Positions 18,647 to 28,695 of a stretch of DNA of 64,000 nt are shown piece by piece. The stretch lies in assembly GCF_963678195.1 (NCBI RefSeq), contig NZ_OY782759.1, forward strand, positions 3,417,961 to 3,481,960. Direction: 5' to 3'. The translations under genes were made by a program, and so were the position numbers. Each line of letters begins with the position of its first letter. Position 1 is the first letter of the stretch. This stretch comes from an uncultured Hyphomonas sp. (GTDB lineage: Bacteria > Pseudomonadota > Alphaproteobacteria > Caulobacterales > Hyphomonadaceae). The notes below the pieces were generated by a model. That model was not told the origin of the DNA, ran no database searches, and saw only the letters and a program-made list of their open reading frames with translations.

Positions 18647-19489
18647 TCAGACCAGAATGTCGTAAAGGTCTGTCCGACGGTCCCGGAAAAAGCCCCAGGC
18701 GGCCCGGTCCCGGTCGATGAGGTCGAGATCGAAGCGCGCGACAAGCACGCCTTCTTCGCTGCGACCGAAATCGGTGACAATTTCGCCCGTCTGGTCCGTG
18801 ATGAAGCTGGTGCCGTAGAAGACCTGGCCGTCTTCATCTCCGACACGATTGGCCGCCACGACGGGAATGACATTCGCCACCGAATGCCCCTGCATCACCC
18901 GGCGCCAGCGCGCTGCCGTGTCGAGGCTGGCGTCTTGCGGCTCGGCCCCGATGGCGGTCGGGTACAAAAGCACATCGGCGCCCATCAGGGCCATGGCCCG
19001 CGCCGCTTCCGGGAACCATTGGTCCCAGCAGATGCCAACGCCGATATTGCCCTTCATGGTCTGCCAGGTGCGGAAGCCCGTATCGCCCGGCCGGAAATAG
19101 AATTTCTCCTGATAACCGGGGCCATCCGGAATGTGGCTCTTGCGGTAGACGCCCAGCGGTGTGCCATCGGCGTCGATCATCACCAGTGAATTGTAATAGA
19201 GCGGCCCGTCCTTCTCATAGATCGAGACCGGGATCACAACGCCGAGTTCCGCAGCGAGCTCGCCAAGCTGCATCACGGCCGGATGGTCGTGCCAGGGCAG
19301 CGCGCGGGCGAAATGGTGCTCTTCCTGCGTCTTGCAGAAGTAATGACCGCAGAAGAGTTCCGGCGGCAGCACGACCTCGGCGCCCTGCACGGCGGCTTCG
19401 CGAATGAAGCCGGCCACGCGGTCGATATTTTCCTGCATGTCGTCGCTGGGCGTGAACTGGATGCTGGCAACGGTGATTGTACGGCTCAT
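18647..19489 (-). CDS. aguB: N-carbamoylputrescine amidase
   Basis: This 280-residue nitrilase-superfamily enzyme hydrolyses N-carbamoylputrescine to putrescine, CO2 and ammonia. The Glu-Lys-Cys triad is visible: Glu in VVLPPELFCGHYF, Lys in VYRKSHIPDGPGY, Cys in IGVGICWDQWFPEAAR. The sequence is close to plant and pseudomonad AguB, including HHFARALPWHDHP. aguA lies 16 bp upstream on the same strand, so the pair forms the agmatine route to putrescine. The other branch genes are not in the window. Confidence 0.95.
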   Translation of the reverse strand: MSRTITVASIQFTPSDDMQENIDRVAGFIREAAVQGAEVVLPPELFCGHYFCKTQEEHHFARALPWHDHPAVMQLGELAAELGVVIPVSIYEKDGPLYYNSLVMIDADGTPLGVYRKSHIPDGPGYQEKFYFRPGDTGFRTWQTMKGNIGVGICWDQWFPEAARAMALMGADVLLYPTAIGAEPQDASLDTAARWRRVMQGHSVANVIPVVAANRVGDEDGQVFYGTSFITDQTGEIVTDFGRSEEGVLVARFDLDLIDRDRAAWGFFRDRRTDLYDILV

Positions 19490-19505
19490 TCTCAGATCCT
19501 CCGGA

Positions 19506-20489
19506 TCAGGCAGGAATTTCGCGGGTCATGCAGTGGAAGCTTCCGCCCCCACCCAGAATATGTCCAGCCGGCAGGCCGATGATCTTGCGGCCCGGGAACA
19601 GGACCCGCATCTCGGCGAGCGCCACGAGACTGTAATGGTCTTCATAGACCGGCACCAGAACGGCCCCGTTCGTGATGGTGAAGTTCATATGGCTTGCCGG
19701 GACGGGCTCACCGTCTTCACCGCGGATCAGGCCGGGGGATGGAATGGTCGTCACGTCGAGCCCGGCGTCGCGCAGCGTGGCCTCGATCTCCAGCAGCACG
19801 TCCCGGTTCGGGTCGTCCGTACCGGACGGCATCTGGCAGAGCGCGTGCCCCGGCCTGATGAAGCGGGCGATATTGTCGACATGGCCGTCGGTATGGTCGT
19901 TCAGCAGGCCGTCGCCCAGCCAGATCATCTCGTCGATGCCAAGCGCCGCACAGATGCGGGCCTCGATCTCCTCCGCCGTCAGGTCGGGGTTCCGGTTCGG
20001 ATTGAGCAGGCACTGGCGTGTGGTCAGCAGGCGGCCCTTGCCGTCGGCATCGATGGCGCCGCCTTCCAGCACGATCGGGTGAAATTTCGCCGGCAGGGAT
20101 TCATACGCCGCGATGGCGCCTGCCGTTTCCGTGTCACCCGGCATCAGGTATTTGCCGCCCCAGCCATTGAAGCGGAACGCTTGCGCCTCTCGGGCGGCGC
20201 CCTGCCCCGTCACAATGGGGCCGGTGTCGCGCAGCCAGATGTCGCCGGCCGGGACTTCCACGATTTTCGCCACATCGCCGACAGCTGCCGTGGCAGAGGC
20301 GAGCGCCTCGGCAGACCCCGCCGCAACCCGGACCGGGACATGCGCCGAAGCGGCCCGGATGAAACCGGCGATCTGTGTCCGCGGCCCTTCAAGACGACCG
20401 CCCCATTCATCGGCAAGATGCGGCCAGCCGCACCAGAGGGCAGCCTGCGGCGCCCATTCGGGCGGAAGGAAGGGTTTGTTGTCGTTCAT
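19506..20489 (-). CDS. aguA: Agmatine deiminase
   Basis: AguA converts agmatine to N-carbamoylputrescine and ammonia. The guanidino-group-modifying fold is supported by WCGWPH near the N-terminus, DIWLRDTGPIV, LEGGAIDADGKG, GLLNDHTDGHVDNIARF and the C-terminal catalytic cysteine in GGGGSFHCMTREIP. The start is set at MNDNKPFLPPEW (327 residues). Two upstream in-frame ATGs (20501, 20516) are possible but none has a strong ribosome site. It precedes aguB in an apparent two-gene operon and is followed upstream by the terminator of the TonB-receptor gene. Confidence 0.93.
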   Translation of the reverse strand: MNDNKPFLPPEWAPQAALWCGWPHLADEWGGRLEGPRTQIAGFIRAASAHVPVRVAAGSAEALASATAAVGDVAKIVEVPAGDIWLRDTGPIVTGQGAAREAQAFRFNGWGGKYLMPGDTETAGAIAAYESLPAKFHPIVLEGGAIDADGKGRLLTTRQCLLNPNRNPDLTAEEIEARICAALGIDEMIWLGDGLLNDHTDGHVDNIARFIRPGHALCQMPSGTDDPNRDVLLEIEATLRDAGLDVTTIPSPGLIRGEDGEPVPASHMNFTITNGAVLVPVYEDHYSLVALAEMRVLFPGRKIIGLPAGHILGGGGSFHCMTREIPA

Positions 20490-20523
20490 CGCGCGCGCCA
20501 TGCCACAGCTACACATAAAGGAA

Positions 20524-20551
20524 AAGGGCGGCCCCGCATGGAGCCGCCCTT
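20524..20551 (-). terminator. Rho-independent terminator of the TonB-receptor gene
   Basis: AAGGGCGGC (20524-20532) pairs perfectly with GCCGCCCTT (20543-20551) around a 10-nt loop. Read on the minus strand the stem is followed by TTTTCCTTTAT, a U-rich tail. It sits 32 bp behind the receptor stop codon and just before aguA. Confidence 0.75.
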
Positions 20552-20582
20552 CCCGATTTCAATTCAGTTCAGGCCGTAAGGC

Positions 20583-23500
20583 TTAGAACTTGTACTTGAT
20601 ACCGAAGTGGACCTGCCACAGCGACGGGCTGATCACGATACGGTCGCTGTCGGCATCACCGTTGAAGCTGGTGATCTCGTACTGACCGTTGACGATTTTG
20701 GCATCGTACAGCTCAGCGTCACCCGGGAAGCCATGCTCACGCAGGATGCCCCAGTCCGAGTTCAGCAGGTTGCCGACGTTCTCGATGGTGACCCAGGCTT
20801 CCGTGCGGTCCTGCGGGCGCAGGCCCGGCAGTTCCTGGCTCAGCTTCAGGTCGAACTTCGTCCACCAGTCATCAGCCGCATCGTTGCGGGTGAAGATACT
20901 GCCGCGAGCGTTGCGCAGGTCGTCATTGTTTTCAATGAAGTTGACCAGAGCGGCCACAGCGTTCGGATCGGAGCTTGCCGCGATGAGCGGGTCAGCAATC
21001 CCTGTCGGAATGTACGCCAGCTGACGGCTGTTGCGGAACGGTCCTTCGATCGTGCTGCCATAGCCCAGCGTGTAGCTGTACGGAGCGCCTTCGTTCGCCG
21101 TGCCGAACAGGGAGATGCGGGTCTCCAGGTCGTTGATGTACTCTTTCGCGTAGTTGAACTGCAGCGTGAAGCGGTGAGCCACTTCATAGTCCGACGTGCC
21201 GAGGCTCGGGTGTACCGGATCATAGGTCGCATAGTTTGAGAAGTTCGAGTAGGCGACCGAAGACGTCATCGGGTTGGCGTCTTTGGCGTCCGTGTAAGCG
21301 TAGCCAAGAGCCCAGTCGATGCCGTTGTCATATGCCTGAGACAGGCCGAGTGAGAGCACCAGGGAGCTGCCCTTCTCGTCTGCATTGGTCAGCAGGAAGT
21401 CGCTGGTGGAGCCGCCGTAAAGCGGACGGCCATCAGGAGCTGTACCGGTCTGAACGTAGCTGAGCGGGATCACAGCCGCAGCTTCGTTCGTCTTGGAGTA
21501 CAGGATGTCCGCCATGACACGCAGATCATTACCGAGGATCGGCATGTTGGTGTCGACATCAGCCACAGCACCGAACGCGAACTTCCATTCCGACGGAATT
21601 TTGAAGTTCGGATCAAGAGCATTCACACCACCGCGGCCAGAGGCCCCGGCAATGTCAGCGATTGCCTCATCCGGAACGTCGAAGAACGGACGTCCGGTAT
21701 CAGAATAGGTGAAGTCTGCCAGGTTGGAGTCATCCGGAGCGTAGTAGTCCGTCAGCGTCACACCATTGTTCGAATAGTTGTTCGAAATCCAGACGTTCGG
21801 GTTACCGCCGGAGAACAGTCCGAAACCACCGTGGAAGCTGAGATTGTCAGCATACTCGTAGTTGAAGCCGAAGCGCGGCTGCAGCAGGTCGCGGCCATCC
21901 ATGTTCTCGTCATTACGGAAACCGTATCCTGCTCTGGTCCCGGGCGCATCGAGCCCGCAGACATTCGTATCAGGGTCGGTAGGATCATACATATTGCCGT
22001 ATTCGAACACGCAGTTATAGCGCGGCTTGTCGCTGGACGTGTAGTAGTCATAGCGAAGGCCCGCGGTGATATCGAGCTTGTCGGTGACCTGCCACTTGTC
22101 CTGAATGTAGAAGGTGTTGATTTCATAGCCGAAATCAGCAGCCGCGTCGTTCACATCATTGGTGCCGGCAGCGTTCGTATACTGGAAGTAGTCGAAATCG
22201 CCGTTTGCAAAGTTGTCGAAGTTATCGTTGGTCGTGGTTGAACCGGAAGGACTCCGCAGATCGAAGCGCCACTCACCGAGAGCCTGCTGAACGAACAGGT
22301 TGAACACGGAGAATTCTTCGCGCTCGACACCTGCCGTGAACAGGTGATCGCCCATCGTGTAGTTGGCAGCCGCTTTGTAGTTCCACAGCTCATAGTTGAG
22401 CTTGTTGGCATGACGGCTGTCGTCTGCACCCAGGTAGATCGTGCTGTTGCCGGATCCGAGATCCTGATCCACACGGATCTGAACTTCGCCCCAGTTGTCC
22501 GTGCCCAGGACCGGAGTCTGACGATTGTCGAGCTTCACATAAGAAGCGCGAAGCTCGGTGGAGAGGTTCGCTGACCAGTCAGAGAACAGAGCACCGGTGT
22601 AGTTTTCCAGCTTGGCGCCGCGCTCGTAATAGTGGTTGCCATCCGCAAGGCGAGTGGAACCGGAGTCAGACGGCGAGTAGTTCGCGCCATCGTTATAGGT
22701 GTAGGTGAATTCAGCGCGGTGGTCGTCGTTGATGTTCCAGTCCAGTTTACCGAAGAATTTCTCGTCTTCGACAGACAGGGACGTCGGCAGACCGCCAGCC
22801 GTGTAGCCATATTGATTGACGGCAATGTCGATGATGCTCTGGTAGAGCGCATCGGAGATGCCGACATCATTTGGGGAGTAACCGAAGATATTTGCGCCTT
22901 CGAATTTTTCGTAAGCGCCGAAGAAGAACAGTTTGTCCTTGATGATCGGGCCGCCGATATTGATGCCGTAGCGCTTCTCTTCGAAGGAGCCGAGATCGCG
23001 CTCGACACCGTCGGTGTTGTCGCCGGTCAGCGAGTCGTCGGTGTAGTCGAAGAACAGGCCGCCGTGGAATTCGTTGGAGCCGGTTTTCGTAACAGCGTTG
23101 ATGTTACAGGCGGTGAACGAGCCGTAGTTCACGTCGAACGGTGCCAGCTCAACCGACACCTGTTCGATGGCGTCATAGGAGAACGGGATACGCTCGGTCG
23201 GGTAACCGTTGGAGTTCAGGCCGAAATTGTCGTTCAGGCGGACGCCGTCGACGGTCAGCGAGTTGTAGCGCGGGTTGGCACCGGCACAGTTGATCGAGTC
23301 GTTGAAGGCTTCGTCGACATAGACACGCGGGTCGAGACGGACGATGTCCTTGATGTCGCGGTTCATGGCCGGAGCATTTTCCAGCGTCGCGATGTTGAAG
23401 GTCGACGACGGGCCGGTCGCAACCTGAGCAACCTGCATTGCGGAACCGGTGATGACGACCGTTTCCATGCGGGCCGTGTCGTCGCTGGACGTGTTGACCG

Positions 23501-23834
23501 TCAGGTCCAGGCTCGTGGCTTCGCCGAGGTTGGCGTAGACGTTGTCTGCGCGGGCCGGCACAAAGCCTTCACCGGTGATGGTGACGCTGTACGGGCCGCC
23601 GACGCGCAGGTTCTGAGCTGAGAACTGGCCGGTGGCGCTGGTGGTTGTCACGGCGACCGAGCCGGTCGGTTCGTGGAGGATGGTGACGGTGGCGCCGGAA
23701 ACGGCTGCACCGGTTTCGTCGACGATGGTACCGCGGATCGACGAGGTCGTAACCTGTGCCGATGCAACACCAACCGCCGTAATCGCGATTGCCGAAACGG
23801 CGGCACCGCGTGCGAATGTATTCCAGTTGATCAT
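20583..23834 (-). CDS. TonB-dependent receptor, Oar-like, with N-terminal carboxypeptidase-regulatory domain
   Basis: The product is 1083 residues from ATG 23834 (AGGGGAAA upstream; longer in-frame starts precede the signal peptide). The signal peptide ends near ASAQV. A CarboxypepD_reg-like beta-sandwich comes next (TIVDETGAAVSGATVTI to about residue 100), then a plug domain (RDIKDIVRLDPRVYVDEAFN, YNSLTVDGVRLNDNFG) and a long beta-barrel ending VHFGIKYKF with the terminal Phe of outer-membrane barrels. The layout is that of Oar-type receptors, whose substrates may be large oligomers or peptides. The substrate is not deducible. The mature part is rich in Asp/Asn/Tyr. It is a stand-alone gene with its own terminator. 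Confidence 0.9.
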   Translation of the reverse strand: MINWNTFARGAAVSAIAITAVGVASAQVTTSSIRGTIVDETGAAVSGATVTILHEPTGSVAVTTTSATGQFSAQNLRVGGPYSVTITGEGFVPARADNVYANLGEATSLDLTVNTSSDDTARMETVVITGSAMQVAQVATGPSSTFNIATLENAPAMNRDIKDIVRLDPRVYVDEAFNDSINCAGANPRYNSLTVDGVRLNDNFGLNSNGYPTERIPFSYDAIEQVSVELAPFDVNYGSFTACNINAVTKTGSNEFHGGLFFDYTDDSLTGDNTDGVERDLGSFEEKRYGINIGGPIIKDKLFFFGAYEKFEGANIFGYSPNDVGISDALYQSIIDIAVNQYGYTAGGLPTSLSVEDEKFFGKLDWNINDDHRAEFTYTYNDGANYSPSDSGSTRLADGNHYYERGAKLENYTGALFSDWSANLSTELRASYVKLDNRQTPVLGTDNWGEVQIRVDQDLGSGNSTIYLGADDSRHANKLNYELWNYKAAANYTMGDHLFTAGVEREEFSVFNLFVQQALGEWRFDLRSPSGSTTTNDNFDNFANGDFDYFQYTNAAGTNDVNDAAADFGYEINTFYIQDKWQVTDKLDITAGLRYDYYTSSDKPRYNCVFEYGNMYDPTDPDTNVCGLDAPGTRAGYGFRNDENMDGRDLLQPRFGFNYEYADNLSFHGGFGLFSGGNPNVWISNNYSNNGVTLTDYYAPDDSNLADFTYSDTGRPFFDVPDEAIADIAGASGRGGVNALDPNFKIPSEWKFAFGAVADVDTNMPILGNDLRVMADILYSKTNEAAAVIPLSYVQTGTAPDGRPLYGGSTSDFLLTNADEKGSSLVLSLGLSQAYDNGIDWALGYAYTDAKDANPMTSSVAYSNFSNYATYDPVHPSLGTSDYEVAHRFTLQFNYAKEYINDLETRISLFGTANEGAPYSYTLGYGSTIEGPFRNSRQLAYIPTGIADPLIAASSDPNAVAALVNFIENNDDLRNARGSIFTRNDAADDWWTKFDLKLSQELPGLRPQDRTEAWVTIENVGNLLNSDWGILREHGFPGDAELYDAKIVNGQYEITSFNGDADSDRIVISPSLWQVHFGIKYKF

Positions 23835-24099
23835 GATTTTCCCCTGTCCGAGAGAGCACCCGGTCAGCGCCCTTGCACGCCTTCCGGTTTTGAGAGCGCT
23901 TAACGCTCCCACATGACAGATTAGTGACAAGATCTTGAAGGTTCGACACATGATGTTCGGATTTGTGTTGAAGCCCGTGCTGCGATGCAAAAATGACACG
24001 GTGGTTAGAAAGAACTCGCCGTGAAACGTGCGCTTCGGGGTATATTATGTCGCCATCCCATCGCATAAACCGGACGAGCACCCTAAAGGCCCGAGGCAA
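23835..24099. other. Divergent intergenic region
   Basis: This 265-bp gap separates the divergent TonB-receptor and GT39-like genes. I see ribosome sites at both ends and a TTGTCA-like element for the receptor around 23920-23930 on the minus strand, but no convincing operator, RNA or small gene. Confidence 0.4.
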
Positions 24100-25830
24100 A
24101 TGATCGAATCTCCCGGCGAATCGGCAACGGACTGGCGCCGCATCACCTATCTGGCGCTTCTGATTCTGCTGGCGCTGCGTGTCCTGCTCCTGGCCGTGTC
24201 TCCGCTGAACCTTTACGCCGACGAAGCCCAGTACTGGCGCTGGGGCGAAACGCTCGACTGGGGCTATTATTCAAAGCCGCCGATGATCGCCTGGCTGATC
24301 CATGCGGTCACCTCCGTGTTCGGCAATGCGGAATGGGCCGTGCGCCTGCCGGCCCCCTTCCTGCACACGGCCGGGGCCATCTTCCTGTTCCACCTTGGCC
24401 GCGACATGTATGGCGGGCGCACCGGCATGCTGGCCGCGCTCGGCTATGCGCTGATGCCTGCAGTTGTGCTGTCCTCTGCCGTGATCTCGACAGATGGCGT
24501 GCTGATGCCCTTCTGGTGCGCGGCCCTGTTCTGCTTCTGGCGCCTGCGTGCCGGCAAAGGCGGCTGGGTCAGTGCCGCTGGGCTCGGTCTCGCCATCGGG
24601 GCGGGTCTCCTCTCGAAATATGCGATGGTCTATTTCCTGATCGGCATCGTGCTGACCCTGCTGATCGACCGGGACAGCCGCCGCGCGCTGATCTCCCGGC
24701 ACGGCCTCCTGGTGCTGGGCCTCGCCGCGCTTGTCTTCGCGCCGCACATGGCCTGGAACGCGGCACATGACTTCAAGACCGTCAGCCATACAGTGGACAA
24801 TGCCAATCTTGGCGGCGACCTGATCAATCCTGAAAACGCACTGACTTTCCTGGTCGACCAGTTGGGCGTCTTCGGCCCGGTCAGCTTTCTGGCGCTCATC
24901 TTCGGCCTGTTCGCCGTCCGCTCTCAGGATGAAGGCATCATGGGCCGGGACCGCTGGCTGCTCTGCTTCATCCTGCCGGTGCTGGTCATCATTCTCGGCC
25001 AGGCCGTGCTGTCGCGCGCCAATGCGAACTGGGCCGCTACAGCCTACCCGGCCGCGAGCGTGCTGGTCGCCGCCTGGCTGATCCGCGCCCGCGCCAACCG
25101 GCGCCTGTGGTTCATCGTGGCAGGGCTGACCTTTGTCGCCATGCAGTTCGTGCCGGATGTCGGCGTCTGGGTGCGGCTCGGCCTCGGCATCATCATCGGC
25201 GGCGGCCTGCTGCTGTTTGCGGGCCTCGTGAAGTACCGGCCTTCAGGCCTACTCTGGTTCAGCATCGGGATGCATAGCGTGCTGGCGCTCAGCTTCGCAG
25301 TCATCTCGCTGTTGCCGCTTCAGTCCTCCACCTCGCTCGGCCTCGACAATGCGCTGAAGCGCACACGCGGCTGGGATCAGGCTGCGAAAGACGTGTTCGG
25401 GATTGCCCGGTCGGTCGGCGCAACCTCTGTCCTGGTGGATGAGCGCGAGGCCTGGCACGGGCTCGACTATTATGGCCGCGACCGGTCCGTCCCCCTGCTC
25501 TCCTGGCGCCGCTATGGCGTGCCGAAGAGCTTTTCGGAAACCCGGCCGCTGGCCCCGCCTCTGGACCAGCGCGTCCTCGTCGCCTCAATCCATCCCGGCA
25601 TGCGGCCGATGTTGCGCAGTGAGTTCGAGACGTTCGAACCTGCCGGCGAAATCTCCGTGCCGCTCGGCAAGCGAAGCAATGGCTGCCCGCTGTCGCGAAC
25701 CTTCGTGCTGTATGTGGCGTCCGGCTTCAAACCGCAGGTCCATGATGCGGACTGGGAAGCGCAGTTCCAAGGCCAGACGGAATTCCCGCCGGTGCCCTGC
25801 CCTGCAAAACCGGAAACGAGCGGTCAGTGA
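24100..25830 (+). CDS. GT39/ArnT-like membrane glycosyltransferase
   Basis: The product is 576 residues from ATG 24100 (GAGG upstream; GTG 24028 is an alternative, less likely start). Many hydrophobic segments span roughly residues 20-410. The first periplasmic loop has the PMT/ArnT signature YADEAQYWRWGETLDWGYYS with the acidic DE pair, followed by KPPMIAWLIH. A C-terminal periplasmic domain of about 170 residues follows. The family transfers sugars from polyprenyl-phosphate carriers to lipid A, glycans or proteins. The acceptor cannot be told. It overlaps the stop of the convergent msrA by 7 bp. Confidence 0.85.
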   Translation: MIESPGESATDWRRITYLALLILLALRVLLLAVSPLNLYADEAQYWRWGETLDWGYYSKPPMIAWLIHAVTSVFGNAEWAVRLPAPFLHTAGAIFLFHLGRDMYGGRTGMLAALGYALMPAVVLSSAVISTDGVLMPFWCAALFCFWRLRAGKGGWVSAAGLGLAIGAGLLSKYAMVYFLIGIVLTLLIDRDSRRALISRHGLLVLGLAALVFAPHMAWNAAHDFKTVSHTVDNANLGGDLINPENALTFLVDQLGVFGPVSFLALIFGLFAVRSQDEGIMGRDRWLLCFILPVLVIILGQAVLSRANANWAATAYPAASVLVAAWLIRARANRRLWFIVAGLTFVAMQFVPDVGVWVRLGLGIIIGGGLLLFAGLVKYRPSGLLWFSIGMHSVLALSFAVISLLPLQSSTSLGLDNALKRTRGWDQAAKDVFGIARSVGATSVLVDEREAWHGLDYYGRDRSVPLLSWRRYGVPKSFSETRPLAPPLDQRVLVASIHPGMRPMLRSEFETFEPAGEISVPLGKRSNGCPLSRTFVLYVASGFKPQVHDADWEAQFQGQTEFPPVPCPAKPETSGQ

Positions 25831-26474
25831 CCGTTTGACGCGTCAGCCCAGACTTTCTTCACCCGCGCATCGCGACCGCACGCCGTGCGGTAGTAGCGGT
25901 ATTTGAGCGGGTTCTTCTTGTAGTAATCCTGGTGATAGTCCTCGGCCGGCCAGAAGGTTGAGGCATCAAGGATCTGCGTCACCACCGGTTTGCCGAGCAC
26001 GCCGGACGCATCGATCATACTGACCTCGGTTTCGGCAACTTCACGCTGGCTGGCATCGGCAACGAACACAGCCGACCGGTAGCTCTCGCCCTTGTCGCAG
26101 AACTGGCCCGTCGCATCGGTCGGATCGATATGGTGGAAGTAATAGTCCACCAGCGCATCATAACTGACCTTGTCCGGGTCATAAGTGACTTTGACGGCCT
26201 CATAATGGCCCGTCTTCTCGTGCGAGACCTGCTTGTAGGTCGGGTTCGCCACCGTGCCGCCTGTATAGCCGGGAATGGTCGAGACGACGCCGTCCACCTT
26301 GTCGAAATCGGCTTCGACGCACCAGAAACAGCCGCCGGCAAAGACTGCCGTGGACAGACGTTTGGCGTCGGGGCTGGAGACCTGGTCCTGCGCGCCGGCG
26401 CTGGAGAAGAATCCCAGCGCCATGGCTGCGAGACCGGCAGCGAGGGCAACAGACTGAGGAGAACGGGTACGCAT
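25824..26474 (-). CDS. msrA: Peptide methionine sulfoxide reductase MsrA, exported
   Basis: This 216-residue protein has an N-terminal signal sequence (hydrophobic about residues 8-28, cleavage near AGAQDQ), placing it in the periplasm. The catalytic motif GGCFWCVEADFDKVDGV holds the nucleophilic Cys, and GYTGG follows as in all MsrA. The resolving Cys is probably that in YRTACGRDARV or in GQFCDKG. It reduces the S form of methionine sulfoxide in exported proteins. No msrB partner lies next to it, and the reductant is unknown. Confidence 0.93.
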   Translation of the reverse strand: MRTRSPQSVALAAGLAAMALGFFSSAGAQDQVSSPDAKRLSTAVFAGGCFWCVEADFDKVDGVVSTIPGYTGGTVANPTYKQVSHEKTGHYEAVKVTYDPDKVSYDALVDYYFHHIDPTDATGQFCDKGESYRSAVFVADASQREVAETEVSMIDASGVLGKPVVTQILDASTFWPAEDYHQDYYKKNPLKYRYYRTACGRDARVKKVWADASNGH

Positions 26475-26630
26475 CTTACTTCACTCGATTATCTGAACCG
26501 GGGCCTTGTCCGGCTTCCCGTCTGATATGGGAAATGACCGGTGGTCTGTAACCCCGTAAAGGCAGTCCTAACGGGAATGTGTTGCGCCCGTGTTGTTCGA
26601 AGGCGGCGCAAATATGGCGATGCCGTGTTT

Positions 26631-28691
26631 TCAGGCAGGCCCGGTCAACACCCGGACGCGGACGCGGCTCGTGCGTCCTGCAGAATCGACTGCAGTGACC
26701 GTGTAAAAGCCGGGCCGGTCCGGCTTCCAGACCGGCGCGCCGGCATCGTCTGTCTCGCAAGGCAGGCCATCGATATACCAGCTGAGCCGTCCATCCCCAC
26801 GGCCGGCCAGCACGAAGCCCCGCGACGACCGTCCATTCACCGGCCCGGCCCAGAGTTCCGAGGCCTGCGGCGGAAACAGGATCTGCGGCGGGCCTGCCGC
26901 TTCCAGCACCTTCATCGCGCCATGGGATTTCAGGATGCGTTTCTCGCTGGTCAGCCGCATCGTCGCCTCGCCTTCATCCTGAAGGTGCTGCGACACGCGG
27001 TCGGCGACTTCGAACAGGATCGGCAAGGCCGTGTCATGACCGGTCTTGCCGGCGCGCGGCGCCCCATCGGCCCTGCCGACCCAGACGACAATCGCATGCT
27101 GTCCGGAGACGCCTGCCGCCCAGGCATCGCGGAAGCCATAGGACGTGCCTGTCTTGAAAGCGATTTGCGGCGCATGCGCCGTCAGCGAGCCCGGCATGCG
27201 GCCTTCCGGTGTGGGCGCCTTGCGCAGGATGTCGAGCACTTCGCCAGCGCTTTCCCCGCTGACGAGGCGCTTGCCGGCCGCTTCATAGCTCGCCGCTTCT
27301 TCATCGGCGCGCCAGACGAGCGGCTTGGCGACCCCGTCATCGCCGAGCGCGGCATAGAGCACGGCCAGTTCACGCGCGGTCAGCCCGGCCCCGCCAAGCG
27401 CAATGGCAAGGCCCGCTTCATGTTCGGCGCCGCCATAGATGCGCGGACGCGCCCCGGCCGACGCCAGTTGCGCCGCAAAGCGTTCCGGCCCGACCCGGTC
27501 CAGCATGGCCACAGCCGGAATGTTCAGCGAGTGCTGCAGCGCGTCCGACACGCGGACATCCCCGCGGAACATGCGGTCGAAGTTTTCCGGCTGATAAGAG
27601 GCAAAGCGCGTCGGCAGATCGGCCACACGGGTGTCCGGCGCAGCCGTGCCATCGTCGAACGCCATGGCATAGATGAAGGGCTTCAGCGTGGAGCCCGGCG
27701 AGCGTGCCTGCGCCGTCAGGTCCAGCCAGCCGCCCGGCCGGTCACGCGAAGCAGAGCCTGCAATTGCCCGCACGGCCCGCGTCGGCACATGCACGACCAG
27801 CACGGAGACCTGCACGTCCTCGCCTTCGGCTTCGGCGCGGGTCAGCGCAATCCGCTCGACCTCCGCCTGCAGACCGGCATCGAGCGTGGAGCGGACATCC
27901 TCACGCGGGCCTTCGGCCAGTGCCTTGGCAGTACCATGCCAGGCGCGATCCGGAAAATCACGCCGCCGTCCGGGCACGGACAGGGTGGCGACATCCTCGA
28001 CATCGCCTTCAGTGTAGACGTCATAACGGTTCAGCTTCTCTGCCACCCAGTTGCGGGCGCGTTCGGCCGCTTCCGGGTGCCGGTCCGGCCGCCGCGCTTC
28101 CGGCGATTGCGGCAGGGCGATCAGGAGCGCGATCTCATCCTTCGAGAGTTTGTCCGCCTCGTGCCCGAAATAGCTCCAGCTCGCCGCGCGGACACCTTCG
28201 AGGTTCCCGCCATAGGGCGTCAGCGACAGGTAAAGCGACAGGATCTCATCCTTGGTGAGGCGCCGCTCAAGCTGCCAGGCGCGGGCGATCTCGATCAGTT
28301 TGGAGCCGATATTGCGGTCACGCGGTTCCAGCATACGCGCGGTCTGCATGGTCAGGGTCGAACCGCCGGACACGATGCGGCCAGCAAACAAAGAGTCCAC
28401 CGCGGCCCGGCTGAGCCCCATCCAGTCGGTGCCCCGATGTTCGTAGAAGCGCTTGTCTTCCACGCGGATCAGGGCGTCGATGAAGTCCGGGTCGATCCGG
28501 TCCAGGTCCCCGGCAAAGCGCCAGCGCCCGTCCGGCGTCGCAAAGGCCCGCAGCGGCTTGCCGTCCCGGTCCGTGACGAGGGCAGACAGGCCCCCCGCCC
28601 TTTCGAGGGGCGGAGGCAGCAGCCTGTCCGCAATGGCCACCGCAAGGAACAGCGCAAAGATGCCGAGGAAGATCCGGCGCGCTGTCAGCAT
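26631..28691 (-). CDS. pbpC: Penicillin-binding protein 1C
   Basis: This 686-residue bifunctional peptidoglycan synthase homologue begins with a short N-terminal anchor (about residues 7-24). The GT51 domain contains RVEDKRFYEHRGTDW and SGGSTLTMQTARML. The transpeptidase domain carries SxxK (GSTLKPF), SxN (HSLNIPA) and KTGT (FKTGTSYGFRDAW). A C-terminal BiPBP_C-type domain follows. Length fits PbpC. It is 4 bp from the alpha-2-macroglobulin gene, the pairing found in E. coli (yfhM-pbpC), where the two are thought to protect and repair the envelope together. Confidence 0.95.
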   Translation of the reverse strand: MLTARRIFLGIFALFLAVAIADRLLPPPLERAGGLSALVTDRDGKPLRAFATPDGRWRFAGDLDRIDPDFIDALIRVEDKRFYEHRGTDWMGLSRAAVDSLFAGRIVSGGSTLTMQTARMLEPRDRNIGSKLIEIARAWQLERRLTKDEILSLYLSLTPYGGNLEGVRAASWSYFGHEADKLSKDEIALLIALPQSPEARRPDRHPEAAERARNWVAEKLNRYDVYTEGDVEDVATLSVPGRRRDFPDRAWHGTAKALAEGPREDVRSTLDAGLQAEVERIALTRAEAEGEDVQVSVLVVHVPTRAVRAIAGSASRDRPGGWLDLTAQARSPGSTLKPFIYAMAFDDGTAAPDTRVADLPTRFASYQPENFDRMFRGDVRVSDALQHSLNIPAVAMLDRVGPERFAAQLASAGARPRIYGGAEHEAGLAIALGGAGLTARELAVLYAALGDDGVAKPLVWRADEEAASYEAAGKRLVSGESAGEVLDILRKAPTPEGRMPGSLTAHAPQIAFKTGTSYGFRDAWAAGVSGQHAIVVWVGRADGAPRAGKTGHDTALPILFEVADRVSQHLQDEGEATMRLTSEKRILKSHGAMKVLEAAGPPQILFPPQASELWAGPVNGRSSRGFVLAGRGDGRLSWYIDGLPCETDDAGAPVWKPDRPGFYTVTAVDSAGRTSRVRVRVLTGPA

Positions 28692-28695
28692 GGCC